A stretch of DNA of 64,000 nucleotides from the NCBI GenBank assembly GCA_013216015.1, contig JABSOI010000013.1, positions 1 to 64,000 of the forward strand, read 5' to 3'. Below are positions 8,841-18,421 of the stretch, piece after piece. Both the position numbers and the translations under genes were made by a program. Position 1 is the first letter of the stretch. Each line of letters opens with the position of its first letter. The notes under the pieces were generated by a model that worked only from the letters and a program-made list of their open reading frames with translations, ran no database searches and was not told where the DNA came from. The DNA is from Alteromonadaceae bacterium. GTDB lineage: Bacteria; Pseudomonadota; Gammaproteobacteria; Enterobacterales; Alteromonadaceae.

Positions 8841-10010
8841 ATGATTTCCCGTTATTCTTCTTTAAACTTTAATTTAGGCGAAACAGCCGACATGATCCGT
8901 GATCAAGTCAATGCCTTCGCCCGTAACGAAATTGCCCCCCGTGCAGCACAGATAGATATCGACAACGAGTTTCCAAATGATTTATGGCGTAAATTTGGCG
9001 ACATGGGTTTATTAGGCATGACAGTGCCTGAAGAATTTGGTGGCAGTGGTTTAGGTTATCTTGAACATGTTATTGCGATGGAAGAAATCAGCCGTGCATC
9101 TGCCTCTGTTGGATTAAGTTATGGCGCACACTCAAACCTTTGTGTAAATCAAATCAATCGTAATGGCAATCAGGCACAAAAAGAAAAATATTTACCTAAA
9201 TTATGTTCAGGTGAACATATTGGCGCATTGGCAATGAGTGAACCTAACGCTGGTTCGGATGTTGTCAGTATGAAGCTCAGCGCCGTTAAAAAAGGTGACA
9301 AATACATTTTAAATGGCAACAAAATGTGGATCACTAATGGCCCTGACGCTAATACTTACGTAGTTTACGCAAAAACAGATATTCAAGCCAATTCTCGTGG
9401 CATCACCGCTTTTATCATAGAACGTGACTATCCCGGTTTTAGCCGTCATCAGAAATTAGATAAATTAGGTATGCGTGGTTCTAATACCTGTGAGCTTGTT
9501 TTTGTTGATTGTGAAGTACCCCAAGAAAACATCCTGGGTGAATTAAATAAAGGTGTGGCTGTATTAATGAGTGGCCTTGATTACGAGCGCGTAGTTTTAT
9601 CAGGCGGCCCGTTAGGCATTATGACGGCATGTATGGATAACGTAGTACCTTACATTCATGACAGAAAACAGTTTGGTCAGTCAATTGGTGAATTTCAATT
9701 AATTCAAGGCAAAATTGCTGATATGCATACCCAAATGACAGCAGCTCGTTCATATGTTTATCTTGTAGCACAAGCTTGTGATCGTAAAGAAACAACTCGT
9801 AAAGACGCCGCTGGTGTGATTTTATACAGCGCGGAATTAGCGACCAAAATGTCTTTAGATGCCATTCAAATACTGGGCGGTAATGGTTATATCAATGAAT
9901 TTCCTGTTGGACGTTTATTACGTGATGCCAAATTATATGAAATTGGTGCCGGTACTTCAGAGGTTCGCCGTATGTTGATCGGTCGTGAATTATTCAACGA
10001 GTCTAAATAG
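8841..10010 (+). CDS. liuA: Isovaleryl-CoA dehydrogenase
   Basis: A 389-residue FAD-dependent acyl-CoA dehydrogenase that converts isovaleryl-CoA to 3-methylcrotonyl-CoA in leucine breakdown. It shows the family blocks [13 protein letters not shown] (about 132), MWITNGPDA (about 163) and [14 protein letters not shown] (about 352). The segment GLDYERVVL (about 250) contains the glutamate that serves as catalytic base at this unusual position in isovaleryl-CoA dehydrogenases. This distinguishes it from IvdC in the neighbouring arm. AAGGG lies 9 bases before the ATG. Confidence 0.93.
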   Translation: MISRYSSLNFNLGETADMIRDQVNAFARNEIAPRAAQIDIDNEFPNDLWRKFGDMGLLGMTVPEEFGGSGLGYLEHVIAMEEISRASASVGLSYGAHSNLCVNQINRNGNQAQKEKYLPKLCSGEHIGALAMSEPNAGSDVVSMKLSAVKKGDKYILNGNKMWITNGPDANTYVVYAKTDIQANSRGITAFIIERDYPGFSRHQKLDKLGMRGSNTCELVFVDCEVPQENILGELNKGVAVLMSGLDYERVVLSGGPLGIMTACMDNVVPYIHDRKQFGQSIGEFQLIQGKIADMHTQMTAARSYVYLVAQACDRKETTRKDAAGVILYSAELATKMSLDAIQILGGNGYINEFPVGRLLRDAKLYEIGAGTSEVRRMLIGRELFNESK

Positions 10011-10041
10011 TATCTTGTAGTAATTAGCTTTTATCTGTATA

Positions 10042-10078
10042 GAAACAACTGTACCTCGACTTTGTCGGGGCTTGTTTC
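10042..10078 (+). other. Intercistronic hairpin between liuA and liuB
   Basis: Two nested complementary pairs, GAAACAA/TTGTTTC and CCTCGAC/GTCGGGG around a TTT loop, form a long interrupted hairpin 32 bp after liuA. No T tract follows, so it is more likely an RNA-stability or partial-attenuation structure than a full terminator. Confidence 0.55.
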
Positions 10079-10117
10079 CATCGGGCAAACCTACCAACGA
10101 TATTACTAATTTATTTA

Positions 10118-10274
10118 TACCAATTGGATTGAATAAGTTGACAGAATTAAGTTAGGGTAAATTTAAAAGAGCAAGGCACTCGATTGAGCAATAGCTGGCT
10201 ATTGGGATTGAGAGTAACGCAGCTATTGGAAATTTAAACTGCTTAAAATGACAAGTTATTTAATCCAATTAGTA
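10118..10274. mobile_element. 157-bp TA-type MITE in the liuA-liuB gap
   Basis: The left end, TACCAATTGGATT, is matched in inverted form by the right end (reverse complement TACTAATTGGATTA). A TA precedes the left end; the right flank reads TT. The core (GATTGAGCAATAGCTGGC and following) is the same as in the 156-157 bp elements at 20688 and 31956, although those have TACCCG ends. It stops 24 bp before the liuB start codon. Confidence 0.8.
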
Positions 10275-10298
10275 TTAGTTAAAACAACAGGTGTAACT

Positions 10299-11906
10299 GT
10301 GGCAAAAATCATCTCAAAAATAAACCCTCGCAGCCAGGACTTCATTGATAATGCAGCCCATATGAAAGTTCAGGTTAACGACTTGAAAGAAAAGCTCAAC
10401 GAGATAAAACTCGGCGGCGGCGAAGGCAGTCGTCAACGTCATTTAGGACGTGGCAAATTGTTACCCCGTGATCGTGTATTAGCTTTACTTGATGCTGGAT
10501 CACCTTTTCTTGAATTATCACAACTTGCTGCGTTTGATGTTTACAAAGACAATGTGCCTTGTGCTGGAATAATCACAGGTATTGGTCGTGTTGGCGGGCA
10601 AGAGTGCATTATTGTTGCCAATGACGCTACAGTAAAAGGCGGAACATATTACCCTCTTACCGTTAAAAAACATTTACGAGCACAAACTATTGCCCAGGAA
10701 AATAACCTGCCTTGTATTTATTTGGTTGATTCCGGCGGCGCAAATTTACCCAATCAAGATGACGTATTCCCTGACAAAGAACATTTCGGACGTATTTTCT
10801 TTAACCAGGCAAATATGTCAGCACAAAATATTCCACAAATTGCTGTAGTGATGGGCTCTTGTACCGCAGGTGGTGCATACGTGCCGGCAATGGCCGATGA
10901 ATCTATTATTGTTAAAGAGCAAGGTACTATTTTTCTTGCCGGTCCACCACTGGTAAAAGCCGCTACAGGTGAAGTGGTTAGCGCTGAAGATTTAGGTGGC
11001 GCAGATGTGCATTGCCGAACGTCTGGTGTTACCGATCACTACGCTCAAAATGATAATCATGCTTTAGAGCTGGCGCGCAATGCCGTTAAAAATTTCAATC
11101 GCATTAAACCAATGCAAATGGATATTCAACCAGTGAATGAACCTGCTTATGATGTTGATGAAATATACGGTATTATTCCTAAAGATTCCCGTCAACCATA
11201 CGATGTTAGAGAAGTAATAGCACGGGTGGTCGATGGCAGTGAATTTGATGAATTTAAGGCGCTTTATGGCACAACCTTAGTCTGCGGATTTGCACGTATC
11301 TTCGGATATCCAGTCGGCATTATTGCAAACAACGGGGTTTTATTTGGTGAATCAGCACAAAAAGGCGCTCATTTTATTGAGTTATGTGCACAACGTAAAA
11401 TTCCACTGGTATTTTTACAGAACATCACCGGATTTATGGTTGGTCAGCAATATGAAGCTGGCGGTATCGCAAAACATGGTGCCAAAATGGTTACTGCGGT
11501 AGCTACCGCGAAAGTTCCTAAATTTACCGTTTTAATTGGTGGTAGTTTTGGCGCAGGTAACTATGGTATGTGTGGCAGGGCTTATGATCCCCGTTTCCTG
11601 TTTATGTGGCCTAATGCCCGTATATCGGTGATGGGTGGCGAACAAGCTGCTGGTGTTATGGCCCAGGTAACCCGTGATAAAAAAGAAAGAAACGGTGAAA
11701 GCTGGAGTGAAGCTGAAGAAGCAACGTTCAAACAGCCAATTATTGATAATTACGAATTGCAGGGCCACCCTTATTATGCTTCTGCACGTTTGTGGGATGA
11801 CGGTATTATTGATCCAGGCGAAACACGTCAGGTGCTTGGTTTAGCCATTTCAGCTTCGTTGAATAAAACCATCGAAGAAACCAAATTCGGCATATTCAGA
11901 ATGTAG
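10299..11906 (+). CDS. liuB: Methylcrotonyl-CoA carboxylase, carboxyltransferase (beta) subunit
   Basis: A 535-residue carboxyltransferase that moves CO2 from carboxybiotin (on LiuD) to 3-methylcrotonyl-CoA, giving 3-methylglutaconyl-CoA. The sequence shows [13 protein letters not shown] (about 47), ASPFLELS-type start of the CT domain, two crotonase-like halves with [13 protein letters not shown] (about 187) and [17 protein letters not shown] (about 411). I place the start at GTG 10299, preceded by CAGGTG: this gives the usual length and the conserved N-terminus ending KINPRSQDF. The in-frame ATG at 10248 lies inside the upstream mobile element. Confidence 0.93.
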   Translation: MAKIISKINPRSQDFIDNAAHMKVQVNDLKEKLNEIKLGGGEGSRQRHLGRGKLLPRDRVLALLDAGSPFLELSQLAAFDVYKDNVPCAGIITGIGRVGGQECIIVANDATVKGGTYYPLTVKKHLRAQTIAQENNLPCIYLVDSGGANLPNQDDVFPDKEHFGRIFFNQANMSAQNIPQIAVVMGSCTAGGAYVPAMADESIIVKEQGTIFLAGPPLVKAATGEVVSAEDLGGADVHCRTSGVTDHYAQNDNHALELARNAVKNFNRIKPMQMDIQPVNEPAYDVDEIYGIIPKDSRQPYDVREVIARVVDGSEFDEFKALYGTTLVCGFARIFGYPVGIIANNGVLFGESAQKGAHFIELCAQRKIPLVFLQNITGFMVGQQYEAGGIAKHGAKMVTAVATAKVPKFTVLIGGSFGAGNYGMCGRAYDPRFLFMWPNARISVMGGEQAAGVMAQVTRDKKERNGESWSEAEEATFKQPIIDNYELQGHPYYASARLWDDGIIDPGETRQVLGLAISASLNKTIEETKFGIFRM

Positions 11907-11914
11907 GGTGCACC

Positions 11915-12841
11915 ATGAAAAATATAACAGCAACGTACATAGACTCAAATATAATCGACAGTGCTATCGACAAGGTATTATTTTCAGTTGACCTTAAGGG
12001 AGTAGCTACGGTTACGCTAAACAACCCTGACAAACATAACGCCTTTGATGACATTATTATTGCCAGATTAACCGAAATATTTAATGAAATAGCCAACAGA
12101 GATGATATTCAGGTTATGGTGTTGGCTTCAACAGGTAAAAGCTTTTCAGCTGGAGCAGATTTAGGCTGGATGAAACGCATGGCAGCATATTCTTATGAAG
12201 ATAATTTAAAAGATGCGAATGCCTTGGCCAACATGCTAAAAGTACTTAACTTTTTACCACAACCCACTATCGCTAAAATTCAAGGGGCTGCTTTTGGTGG
12301 TGCCGTTGGTTTAGCCAGTTGTTGTGATATTGTCATTGCAGCAAACAAAGCCAGTTTTTGTTTAAGTGAAGTTAAATTAGGCCTTATTCCGGCAACGATC
12401 AGCCCTTATGTCGTTAATGCCATAGGTTTAAAAGCATCACGACGTTATTTCATTACGGCCGAACGTTTTTTTGCAGAGACTGCCAAGCAACTTGGCTTAG
12501 TTGATGAAATTGTTAAATTAACAGAGCTCGACAGTGAAGTTGATAAAATGATCACCACCCTACTCGCCAATGGCCCGCAAGCAGTGCGTCATGCTAAAAA
12601 ACTTGCACTGGATGTGGCTTATCAGAATATCGATGATGAATTACTTAAAGATACCAGCGAGCGCATCGCTCGACTTCGAGTATCTGATGAAGGTCAGGAA
12701 GGGTTAGGCTCTTTTTTTGAAAAACGTTCACCCGATTGGCAATCAGCAAAGCTAATGCAAAACGAAGTGAAAAATGATGTAAAAAAAGAAGCAAACAAAG
12801 AATTTACAGCAGAATCAAGCAAGGGCTCGAATAATGACTAG
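11915..12841 (+). CDS. liuC: Methylglutaconyl-CoA hydratase
   Basis: A crotonase-family hydratase that turns 3-methylglutaconyl-CoA into HMG-CoA. FSAGADLGWMKRMAAYS (about 74) is characteristic of methylglutaconyl-CoA hydratases, and FGGAVGLASCCDIVIA (about 127) and LSEVKLGLIPATISPYV (about 148) complete the active site. At 308 residues it is about 40 longer than usual. About 20 extra residues precede the fold and a hydrophilic Lys/Glu/Asn-rich tail of about 35 residues follows the expected end (near SPDWQSA). Its final codons overlap the liuD start by 8 bp, so the tail also provides the coupling sequence. Confidence 0.9.
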   Translation: MKNITATYIDSNIIDSAIDKVLFSVDLKGVATVTLNNPDKHNAFDDIIIARLTEIFNEIANRDDIQVMVLASTGKSFSAGADLGWMKRMAAYSYEDNLKDANALANMLKVLNFLPQPTIAKIQGAAFGGAVGLASCCDIVIAANKASFCLSEVKLGLIPATISPYVVNAIGLKASRRYFITAERFFAETAKQLGLVDEIVKLTELDSEVDKMITTLLANGPQAVRHAKKLALDVAYQNIDDELLKDTSERIARLRVSDEGQEGLGSFFEKRSPDWQSAKLMQNEVKNDVKKEANKEFTAESSKGSNND

Positions 12842-14873
12842 TAAAATGTTCACTAAAATATTAATTGCCAATCGTGGCGAAATTGCTTGCCGTGTGATCA
12901 AAACAGCAAAAAAAATGGGTATTTTAACCGTTGCTGTTTATTCCGATGCCGATGCCGAATCTTTACATGTACACATGGCCGATGAAGCCATTTATTTAGG
13001 CCCGTCACCATCACGTGAAAGCTATTTATTAGGTGATAAAGTAATTGAAGCAGCGAAAAGAACAGGTGCTCAAGCTATTCATCCCGGTTATGGTTTCTTA
13101 TCTGAAAACGCTGATTTTTGTCGTCAATGTGCGAAAGAAAATATCACTTTTATTGGCCCTCCTGTTGCAGCCATTGAAGCTATGGGTTCAAAGTCTGCTG
13201 CCAAAAATATTATGGAAAAGGCTAATGTTCCGCTTGTACCGGGCTATCACGGTGATGACCAATCAGAAGTTATTCTAAAAAAAGCCGCAGATGATATGGG
13301 TTATCCTGTATTACTAAAAGCAACCGCTGGTGGTGGTGGTAAAGGCATGCGCCAAGTCTGGAATGGTTCTGAATTTTCTGAAGGGTTAGCGGCAGCAAAA
13401 CGTGAAGCAAAATCATCTTTTGGTGATGATACTATGTTGGTTGAAAAATACTTAACGCAACCACGCCATGTTGAAATTCAAGTTTTTTGCGATAACCACG
13501 GTCATGCAGTTTATTTATTTGAACGTGATTGTTCAGTACAACGTCGCCATCAAAAAGTGATAGAAGAAGCGCCTGCTTTTAGTATGAGTGAGGACTTACG
13601 ATCTAAAATGGGTGAATCAGCAATCCAATCTGCCCAAGCTATTGGCTATCGGGGAGCTGGTACGGTTGAATTTTTACTGGATGTTGACGGTTCTTTCTAT
13701 TTTATGGAAATGAATACCCGTCTGCAGGTTGAACATCCCGTAACTGAAATGATCACAGGTCAAGATTTGGTTGAGTGGCAATTAAGAGTCGCTGCCGGTG
13801 AAATCCTCCCAAAAACACAAGAAGAACTGGTCATTAACGGCCATGCTTTTGAAGCCCGAATTTATGCTGAAGATCCTAATAACGATTTTTTACCCGCAAC
13901 GGGCAAATTAACGTTTTTACAAACTCCGATAGAAAGTAAAAATGTTCGTGTAGATACCGGTGTTCGTCAAGGTGATGAGGTCAGTGTATTTTATGATCCA
14001 ATGATTGCAAAATTAATCGTTTGGGATGAAACACGAGAAAAAGCATTACAACGTTTATCGAAAGCATTATCAGAGTATCGCATCAATGGTGTTACCACTA
14101 ATATTGACTTCTTATATAATTTGGCCACTTGTGAACCTTTTGCCAAAGCCGATATTGATACCGGGTTCATTGAAAAAAATCATGACCTTATCTTTCATAA
14201 TGACAGTCAGACATTAGCCAATGAATTACCAATGGCTGCACTATATTTAGTCTTATCACAAGCTAAAAATGCCGAATTAGCCGCAGCTAAAACTCATGAT
14301 CCACATTCACCATGGAACAATACCAATGCCTGGCGTTTAAATGAAGCATCTATTCATCCATTCACTTTGTCGCATAATGACATTGAATATCAAGTCGTTG
14401 TTGAACAAAAACGCCAAGGCGTGAGCAGTTACTATTTGATCTCAATTGCAAGTGAAGGAGCTGTTGAAATTACCCTTGATTGCCAGGGAAATATAACTGG
14501 AGATTTGTTACAAGTTAGTATTGATGGTTATCGTAGTCATGCCACTATTGTTCACTGTGATAACAGAATAAGTTTATATCGTCAAAATGGCGTTTTTAAT
14601 TTTATTCATATTTTGCCTGATTGTGGTGACAGCACGTCTGACGATGCTCATGGTGGATTAGTTGCGCCCATGAATGGCACTATGGTTAGTATATTAATAA
14701 CCGCGGGTGATCTTGTCGAAAAAGATCAACCATTAGTCATCATGGAAGCAATGAAAATGGAACATACCATCAGAGCGCCAAATAAAGGTATTGTTGATGC
14801 GATATTCTTTAAAGAAGGTGAAATGGTTGACGGTGGCGCCGAACTATTATCATTGACAGCAGAGGAAGAATAG
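12834..14873 (+). CDS. liuD: Methylcrotonyl-CoA carboxylase, biotin carboxylase/carrier (alpha) subunit
   Basis: A 679-residue biotin-dependent subunit. Residues about 1-450 form the biotin carboxylase, starting with [15 protein letters not shown], with ATP-grasp loop [10 protein letters not shown] near 165 and [14 protein letters not shown] near 293. A linking region follows. The C-terminal carrier domain bears the biotinylated lysine in EAMKMEH (about K641). With LiuB it carboxylates 3-methylcrotonyl-CoA. A second ATG four codons on (12846) is a possible alternative start. Spacing to liuE is 2 nt. Confidence 0.94.
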   Translation: MTSKMFTKILIANRGEIACRVIKTAKKMGILTVAVYSDADAESLHVHMADEAIYLGPSPSRESYLLGDKVIEAAKRTGAQAIHPGYGFLSENADFCRQCAKENITFIGPPVAAIEAMGSKSAAKNIMEKANVPLVPGYHGDDQSEVILKKAADDMGYPVLLKATAGGGGKGMRQVWNGSEFSEGLAAAKREAKSSFGDDTMLVEKYLTQPRHVEIQVFCDNHGHAVYLFERDCSVQRRHQKVIEEAPAFSMSEDLRSKMGESAIQSAQAIGYRGAGTVEFLLDVDGSFYFMEMNTRLQVEHPVTEMITGQDLVEWQLRVAAGEILPKTQEELVINGHAFEARIYAEDPNNDFLPATGKLTFLQTPIESKNVRVDTGVRQGDEVSVFYDPMIAKLIVWDETREKALQRLSKALSEYRINGVTTNIDFLYNLATCEPFAKADIDTGFIEKNHDLIFHNDSQTLANELPMAALYLVLSQAKNAELAAAKTHDPHSPWNNTNAWRLNEASIHPFTLSHNDIEYQVVVEQKRQGVSSYYLISIASEGAVEITLDCQGNITGDLLQVSIDGYRSHATIVHCDNRISLYRQNGVFNFIHILPDCGDSTSDDAHGGLVAPMNGTMVSILITAGDLVEKDQPLVIMEAMKMEHTIRAPNKGIVDAIFFKEGEMVDGGAELLSLTAEEE

Positions 14874-14875
14874 TT

Positions 14876-15802
14876 ATGACAGCCGAGTCTTTAACGACTA
14901 ATCAGATGCCAGCAAAAGTAAAAATTGTTGAAGTAGGCCCGAGGGATGGCCTGCAAAACGAAAAAACGCCTATAAGCGCTCAAGACAAAATTACGTTAAT
15001 TAATCAGCTTTCTGAAGCGGGTGTCAGCTACATTGAAAGTGGTAGTTTTGTTTCCCCTAAATGGGTGCCGCAAATGGCAACGTCAGCGGATGTTTTTAAC
15101 GGAATAACACGTGCTAAAAATGTCACTTATGCCGCACTTACCCCTAACATGCGAGGCTTTGAAGGAGCTATAGCAGTAAATGCCAACGAAGTTGCAATAT
15201 TTGGTGCAGCGTCTGAATCTTTTAGTCAGAAGAATATTAATTGTTCGATTGAGGAAAGTTTAGCACGCTTTGAACCTATTATGACGGCAGCTAAAAATGC
15301 CAACATTCGAGTACGAGGTTATGTCTCTTGTGTTGTTGGTTGCCCCTACGATGGTTTAATTGATCCAGAGCAAGTGGCAACAGTGGCTGAAAAATTGTTC
15401 AACATGGGATGTTATGAAATATCTCTTGGCGATACCATTGGCGTAGGTACTGCGGCCAGCGTACAAAAGATGTTACAGGCGGTAAGTGCACGTATACCAA
15501 CGGATAACCTGGCCGTACACTTTCATGATACCTACGGACAAGCGTTAACTAACATTTACACCGCACTTCAATCTGGAATTACGGTAGTCGATAGTGCCAT
15601 TGCTGGATTGGGTGGTTGCCCGTATGCTAAGGGCGCATCTGGTAACGTAGCAACTGAAGATGTAGTTTATTTACTTAACGGGTTAGGTATAAACACAGGC
15701 ATAAATTTTGATAAATTACTCAAAGCTGGCTGGTTTATCAGTGATATATTGGGCAAAGCACCAATTTCAAAAGTTTCAAACGCATATCGTGCACAGCGCT
15801 AA
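14876..15802 (+). CDS. liuE: Hydroxymethylglutaryl-CoA lyase
   Basis: A 308-residue TIM-barrel lyase that splits HMG-CoA into acetyl-CoA and acetoacetate, the last committed step of leucine breakdown. It carries [12 protein letters not shown] (about 20, metal and catalytic residues), VVGCPYDG (about 157), the metal-binding HFHDTYGQ (about 219) and the signature cysteine loop [20 protein letters not shown] (about 243-262). GAGGAA lies upstream of the ATG, within the end of liuD, consistent with translational coupling. Confidence 0.94.
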   Translation: MTAESLTTNQMPAKVKIVEVGPRDGLQNEKTPISAQDKITLINQLSEAGVSYIESGSFVSPKWVPQMATSADVFNGITRAKNVTYAALTPNMRGFEGAIAVNANEVAIFGAASESFSQKNINCSIEESLARFEPIMTAAKNANIRVRGYVSCVVGCPYDGLIDPEQVATVAEKLFNMGCYEISLGDTIGVGTAASVQKMLQAVSARIPTDNLAVHFHDTYGQALTNIYTALQSGITVVDSAIAGLGGCPYAKGASGNVATEDVVYLLNGLGINTGINFDKLLKAGWFISDILGKAPISKVSNAYRAQR

Positions 15803-15880
15803 TAGAGTACGAAGCTTAAATTCACAATAATTATGACCATAACAAATTGATATTAACCGTAAAAATTATAGGAGCAAATA

Positions 15881-16591
15881 ATGGCAGGATTTGACAAAGT
15901 AGTGTCAAGCTACGAAGAAGCCATGGCAGGTCTAGAAGATAATATGACTGTTATTGCAGGTGGTTTCGGCCTTTGCGGTATTCCAGAAAACTTAATTAGT
16001 GAAATCAAACGTAAAGGTACTAAAGGTTTAACTGTCGTTTCTAATAATTGCGGCGTTGATGACTTTGGACTAGGGATCTTATTACCTGACCGTCAAATCA
16101 AGAAAATTGTTGCGTCTTATGTTGGAGAAAATGCAGAATTTGAACGTCAAATGATGGCTGGAGAACTAGAGGTTGAATTAACACCTCAAGGTACACTTGC
16201 TGAAAAAATGCGTGCTGGCGGTGCTGGCATCCCTGCATTCTATACCGCAACTGGTTATGGAACTCCCGTTGCAGAAGGTAAGGAAGAACGTGAATTTAAC
16301 GGACGTAAATATATTTTAGAACCTGCTATTACTGGCGATTTTGCTATTGTAAAAGCATGGAAAGCAGATCGGTATGGCAATTTGGTCTTCAGAAAGACCG
16401 CCCGTAATTTCAATCCGTTAGCTGCCACAGCAGGTAAAATTACCGTTGTTGAAGTTGAAGAAATAGTTGAAGTTGGTGAATTAGACCCGGATCAGATCCA
16501 TACACCAGGTATTTATGTTAACCGCCTTATTTTAGGCTCATTTGAAAAACGCATCGAGCAACGCACCGTTCGACCAGCTCATTCAGCTTAG
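15881..16591 (+). CDS. scoA: 3-oxoacid CoA-transferase, subunit A
   Basis: A 236-residue alpha subunit of a class I CoA-transferase. It shows the glycine-rich [16 protein letters not shown] (about 24) and the [16 protein letters not shown] block (about 112-127). With subunit B it should move CoA from succinyl-CoA to acetoacetate, so that the product of LiuE can enter central metabolism. It begins 78 bp after liuE with a strong ribosome site (AGGAGCAAATA). Equivalent genes are sometimes called liuF or atoD. No LiuR-type palindrome was seen in the short gap, so it is probably read from the liu transcript. Confidence 0.9.
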   Translation: MAGFDKVVSSYEEAMAGLEDNMTVIAGGFGLCGIPENLISEIKRKGTKGLTVVSNNCGVDDFGLGILLPDRQIKKIVASYVGENAEFERQMMAGELEVELTPQGTLAEKMRAGGAGIPAFYTATGYGTPVAEGKEEREFNGRKYILEPAITGDFAIVKAWKADRYGNLVFRKTARNFNPLAATAGKITVVEVEEIVEVGELDPDQIHTPGIYVNRLILGSFEKRIEQRTVRPAHSA

Positions 16592-16600
16592 GAGAGTATA

Positions 16601-17257
16601 ATGGCTTTATCACGTGAACAAATAGCACAACGCGTTGCGCAAGAATTAAAAGACGGTTATTACGTTAATTTAGGCATTGGTATTCCAACACTAGTCGCAA
16701 ACTACGTACCTGAAGATATTGAAGTAATGTTGCAATCAGAAAATGGTTTGCTTGGCATGGGACAATTTCCTACAGAAGATGAAATTGACGCTGACTTGAT
16801 CAATGCTGGCAAGCAAACAGTAACAATGGCAACAGGCGCATCAATATTTGATTCAGCAGAGTCTTTTGCCATGATCCGTGGCGGTCATGTTGATTTAACT
16901 GTATTGGGAGCATTTGAAGTTGATAGCATGGGTAATATTGCTTCATATATGATCCCGGGCAAACTGATCAAAGGCATGGGCGGAGCAATGGATTTAGTGG
17001 CAGGTGCCGATAATATAATTGTAACTATGACTCACGCTTCTAAACATGGCGTATCTAAATTGTTAAACCAATGCACTTTGCCTCTTACTGGTAAAGGCTG
17101 TATTAAAAAAGTTTTAACCGATTTGGCATTTATGGAAATTAAAGAAGGTAAGTTTCATTTATTGGAACGTGCACCAGGAGTTTCTATAGACGATATAGTT
17201 AAACTCACTGAAGGGGAATTAGTAATACCTGATCACGTCCCTGAAATGTTGTTTTAA
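16601..17257 (+). CDS. scoB: 3-oxoacid CoA-transferase, subunit B
   Basis: A 218-residue beta subunit. It includes NLGIGIPTLVANYVP (about 23) and QSENGLLGMG (about 44), whose glutamate forms the covalent CoA thioester in this enzyme class. ITGA-type stretches and HASKHGVSKLL (about 146) are also present. It follows scoA by 9 nt with GGAGAG as ribosome site. It is the last gene of the liu transcription unit and is followed by a GC-rich hairpin at 17303. Confidence 0.91.
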   Translation: MALSREQIAQRVAQELKDGYYVNLGIGIPTLVANYVPEDIEVMLQSENGLLGMGQFPTEDEIDADLINAGKQTVTMATGASIFDSAESFAMIRGGHVDLTVLGAFEVDSMGNIASYMIPGKLIKGMGGAMDLVAGADNIIVTMTHASKHGVSKLLNQCTLPLTGKGCIKKVLTDLAFMEIKEGKFHLLERAPGVSIDDIVKLTEGELVIPDHVPEMLF

Positions 17258-17302
17258 AAAACTTATACATTCAAAATACTTAATTCTTTGTTATAAAAAT
17301 TT

Positions 17303-17321
17303 AAAGGGGCTCTGCCCCTTT
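17303..17321 (+). terminator. Hairpin after scoB
   Basis: AAAGGGGC and GCCCCTTT are perfect 8-bp complements around a TCT loop, 45 bp after the scoB stop. The following sequence (AATGTCTGTCT) is only moderately T-rich, so termination may be partial. Confidence 0.7.
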
Positions 17322-17521
17322 AATGTCTGTCTATAAACATATACCTAACTAAAGCAAACTATTACTTAAAAGTTTCACATGTTGCAGCTAATTTTACTTA
17401 TCAAAGATAAAACCTTAAGCCATTGTTAAATAATATAAAAATATAAAAATATAAAAAACACTAAACTGGATGCGAGGTAATAACAGTTTAAGTTGCATTT
17501 TGTCCTGTATTTAGTGATACT

Positions 17522-17640
17522 GGGCGTGACAAAGAAAAGGCAACACACGTGAAAACGTGTTACGCAAAACCACCGGTCTAAGGGTTACAAGTTTATTTTT
17601 AAATAAATGAGTTCGCCTACGACAGCGGAGTCACCTAATT
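17522..17640 (+). ncRNA. Cyclic-di-GMP-I (GEMM) riboswitch
   Basis: The segment has the class I c-di-GMP aptamer layout. Arms GTGAC (17526) and GTCAC (17630) form P1. AAAGG-CAA leads into a stem ACACGT-GAAA-ACGTGT with a GNRA tetraloop. Next comes the conserved ACGCAAA(A)CC and CCGGTCTAA, then the second stem, which returns through GACAGCGGAG. It lies 60 bp upstream of a small secreted-protein gene. An AAGGAA...TTCCTT pair near 17642-17667 may be part of the expression platform. Whether ligand turns the gene on or off cannot be read by eye. Confidence 0.85.
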
Positions 17641-17700
17641 TAAGGAACATCCTGTGCTTTTTTCCTTTCATTAACTAATTTACTGATTAAGGTTATTAAA

Positions 17701-18060
17701 ATGAAAAAATTATTATTAGCTTCTACTATTACTGTTTTAACTATGACGTCTGTTGTAACAACGCCTCAGGCACAAGCTGCTAACATCGCTCAGAGCTTAT
17801 GTGAGTATGTGGCTGCAGATGACAAAAAACGCATGCGTTCATTTTTAAAAACGAATAAATTAAAAATTCGTTCTATATTCAAGGGTATTAAATGTAATGG
17901 TAAAAACTTATTGGAATTCGCAGTTTCGAAAGGTTCAGTGCAAACAGGTACTTTGATGATTAGTAAATTACCAAGGAAAGTTGTTTCTGCCAATCTGGCG
18001 CTTATTCAAAATGGATCACAACTATTGTTAGACGCTGCTAACAAACGCGTTAGTAGATAA
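17701..18060 (+). CDS. Small secreted protein, DUF3718-like
   Basis: A 119-residue protein with a clear Sec signal peptide (MKKLLLAS start, hydrophobic stretch, cleavage probably after QAQA at about residue 26). The mature part of about 93 residues is basic and has two cysteines (about C34 and C64) spaced by a RMRSFLKTNKLKIRSIFKGI segment. The pattern resembles the DUF3718 family of Alteromonadales, from memory only. Function is unknown. It is preceded by a c-di-GMP riboswitch and followed by a strong terminator, so it forms its own ligand-controlled unit. This suggests a role in surface or biofilm life. AAGG precedes the ATG. Confidence 0.8.
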   Translation: MKKLLLASTITVLTMTSVVTTPQAQAANIAQSLCEYVAADDKKRMRSFLKTNKLKIRSIFKGIKCNGKNLLEFAVSKGSVQTGTLMISKLPRKVVSANLALIQNGSQLLLDAANKRVSR

Positions 18061-18148
18061 ATAATATTTTCAAGTATAAGTTTATCTTGCGTAAGCTATG
18101 CAGTAATTGATTTTTTTACTCGTTAATAATTCTTATGTCATATAAATT

Positions 18149-18174
18149 AGCCAGCTTTATGCTGGCTTTTTTTT
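18149..18174 (+). terminator. Rho-independent terminator
   Basis: AGCCAGC and GCTGGCT form a perfect 7-bp stem around TTTAT, followed by eight T residues. It closes the riboswitch-controlled unit. A 66-codon open frame running through it (18135-18335) is therefore judged non-coding. The rest of the gap to 18421 is AT-rich with nothing else recognised. Confidence 0.92.
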
Positions 18175-18421
18175 ATCTTTCTTTCCTGATTTTATTGCTA
18201 ATACCAATAATTAATATACTGGTCTACACAACCAAGTTCACATTCAGCTTTCTGCCTTCAGAGTTTAAACAAACCACCAAAACCTGCCATTTTTTATCAT
18301 TTACAAAAGAAAATATCGACTTACTGCAACCTTAAATTAAAAAAAAGCTAAGAATATAGAAAGTATAAGAAAAAGTGATTACACTTTAATTATCAATTAA
18401 TAATATTTACAACTTTCTTCT

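Noticed and set aside
10248..10298. ATG start for liuB
   Set aside because: The ATG lies inside a mobile element and would add 17 residues not expected in the family. GTG 10299 has a ribosome site and gives the usual 535 residues.
18135..18335. 66-codon open frame with a hydrophobic N-terminus
   Set aside because: It runs through a strong rho-independent terminator (18149-18174) and has no ribosome site, so it is not counted as a membrane protein gene.
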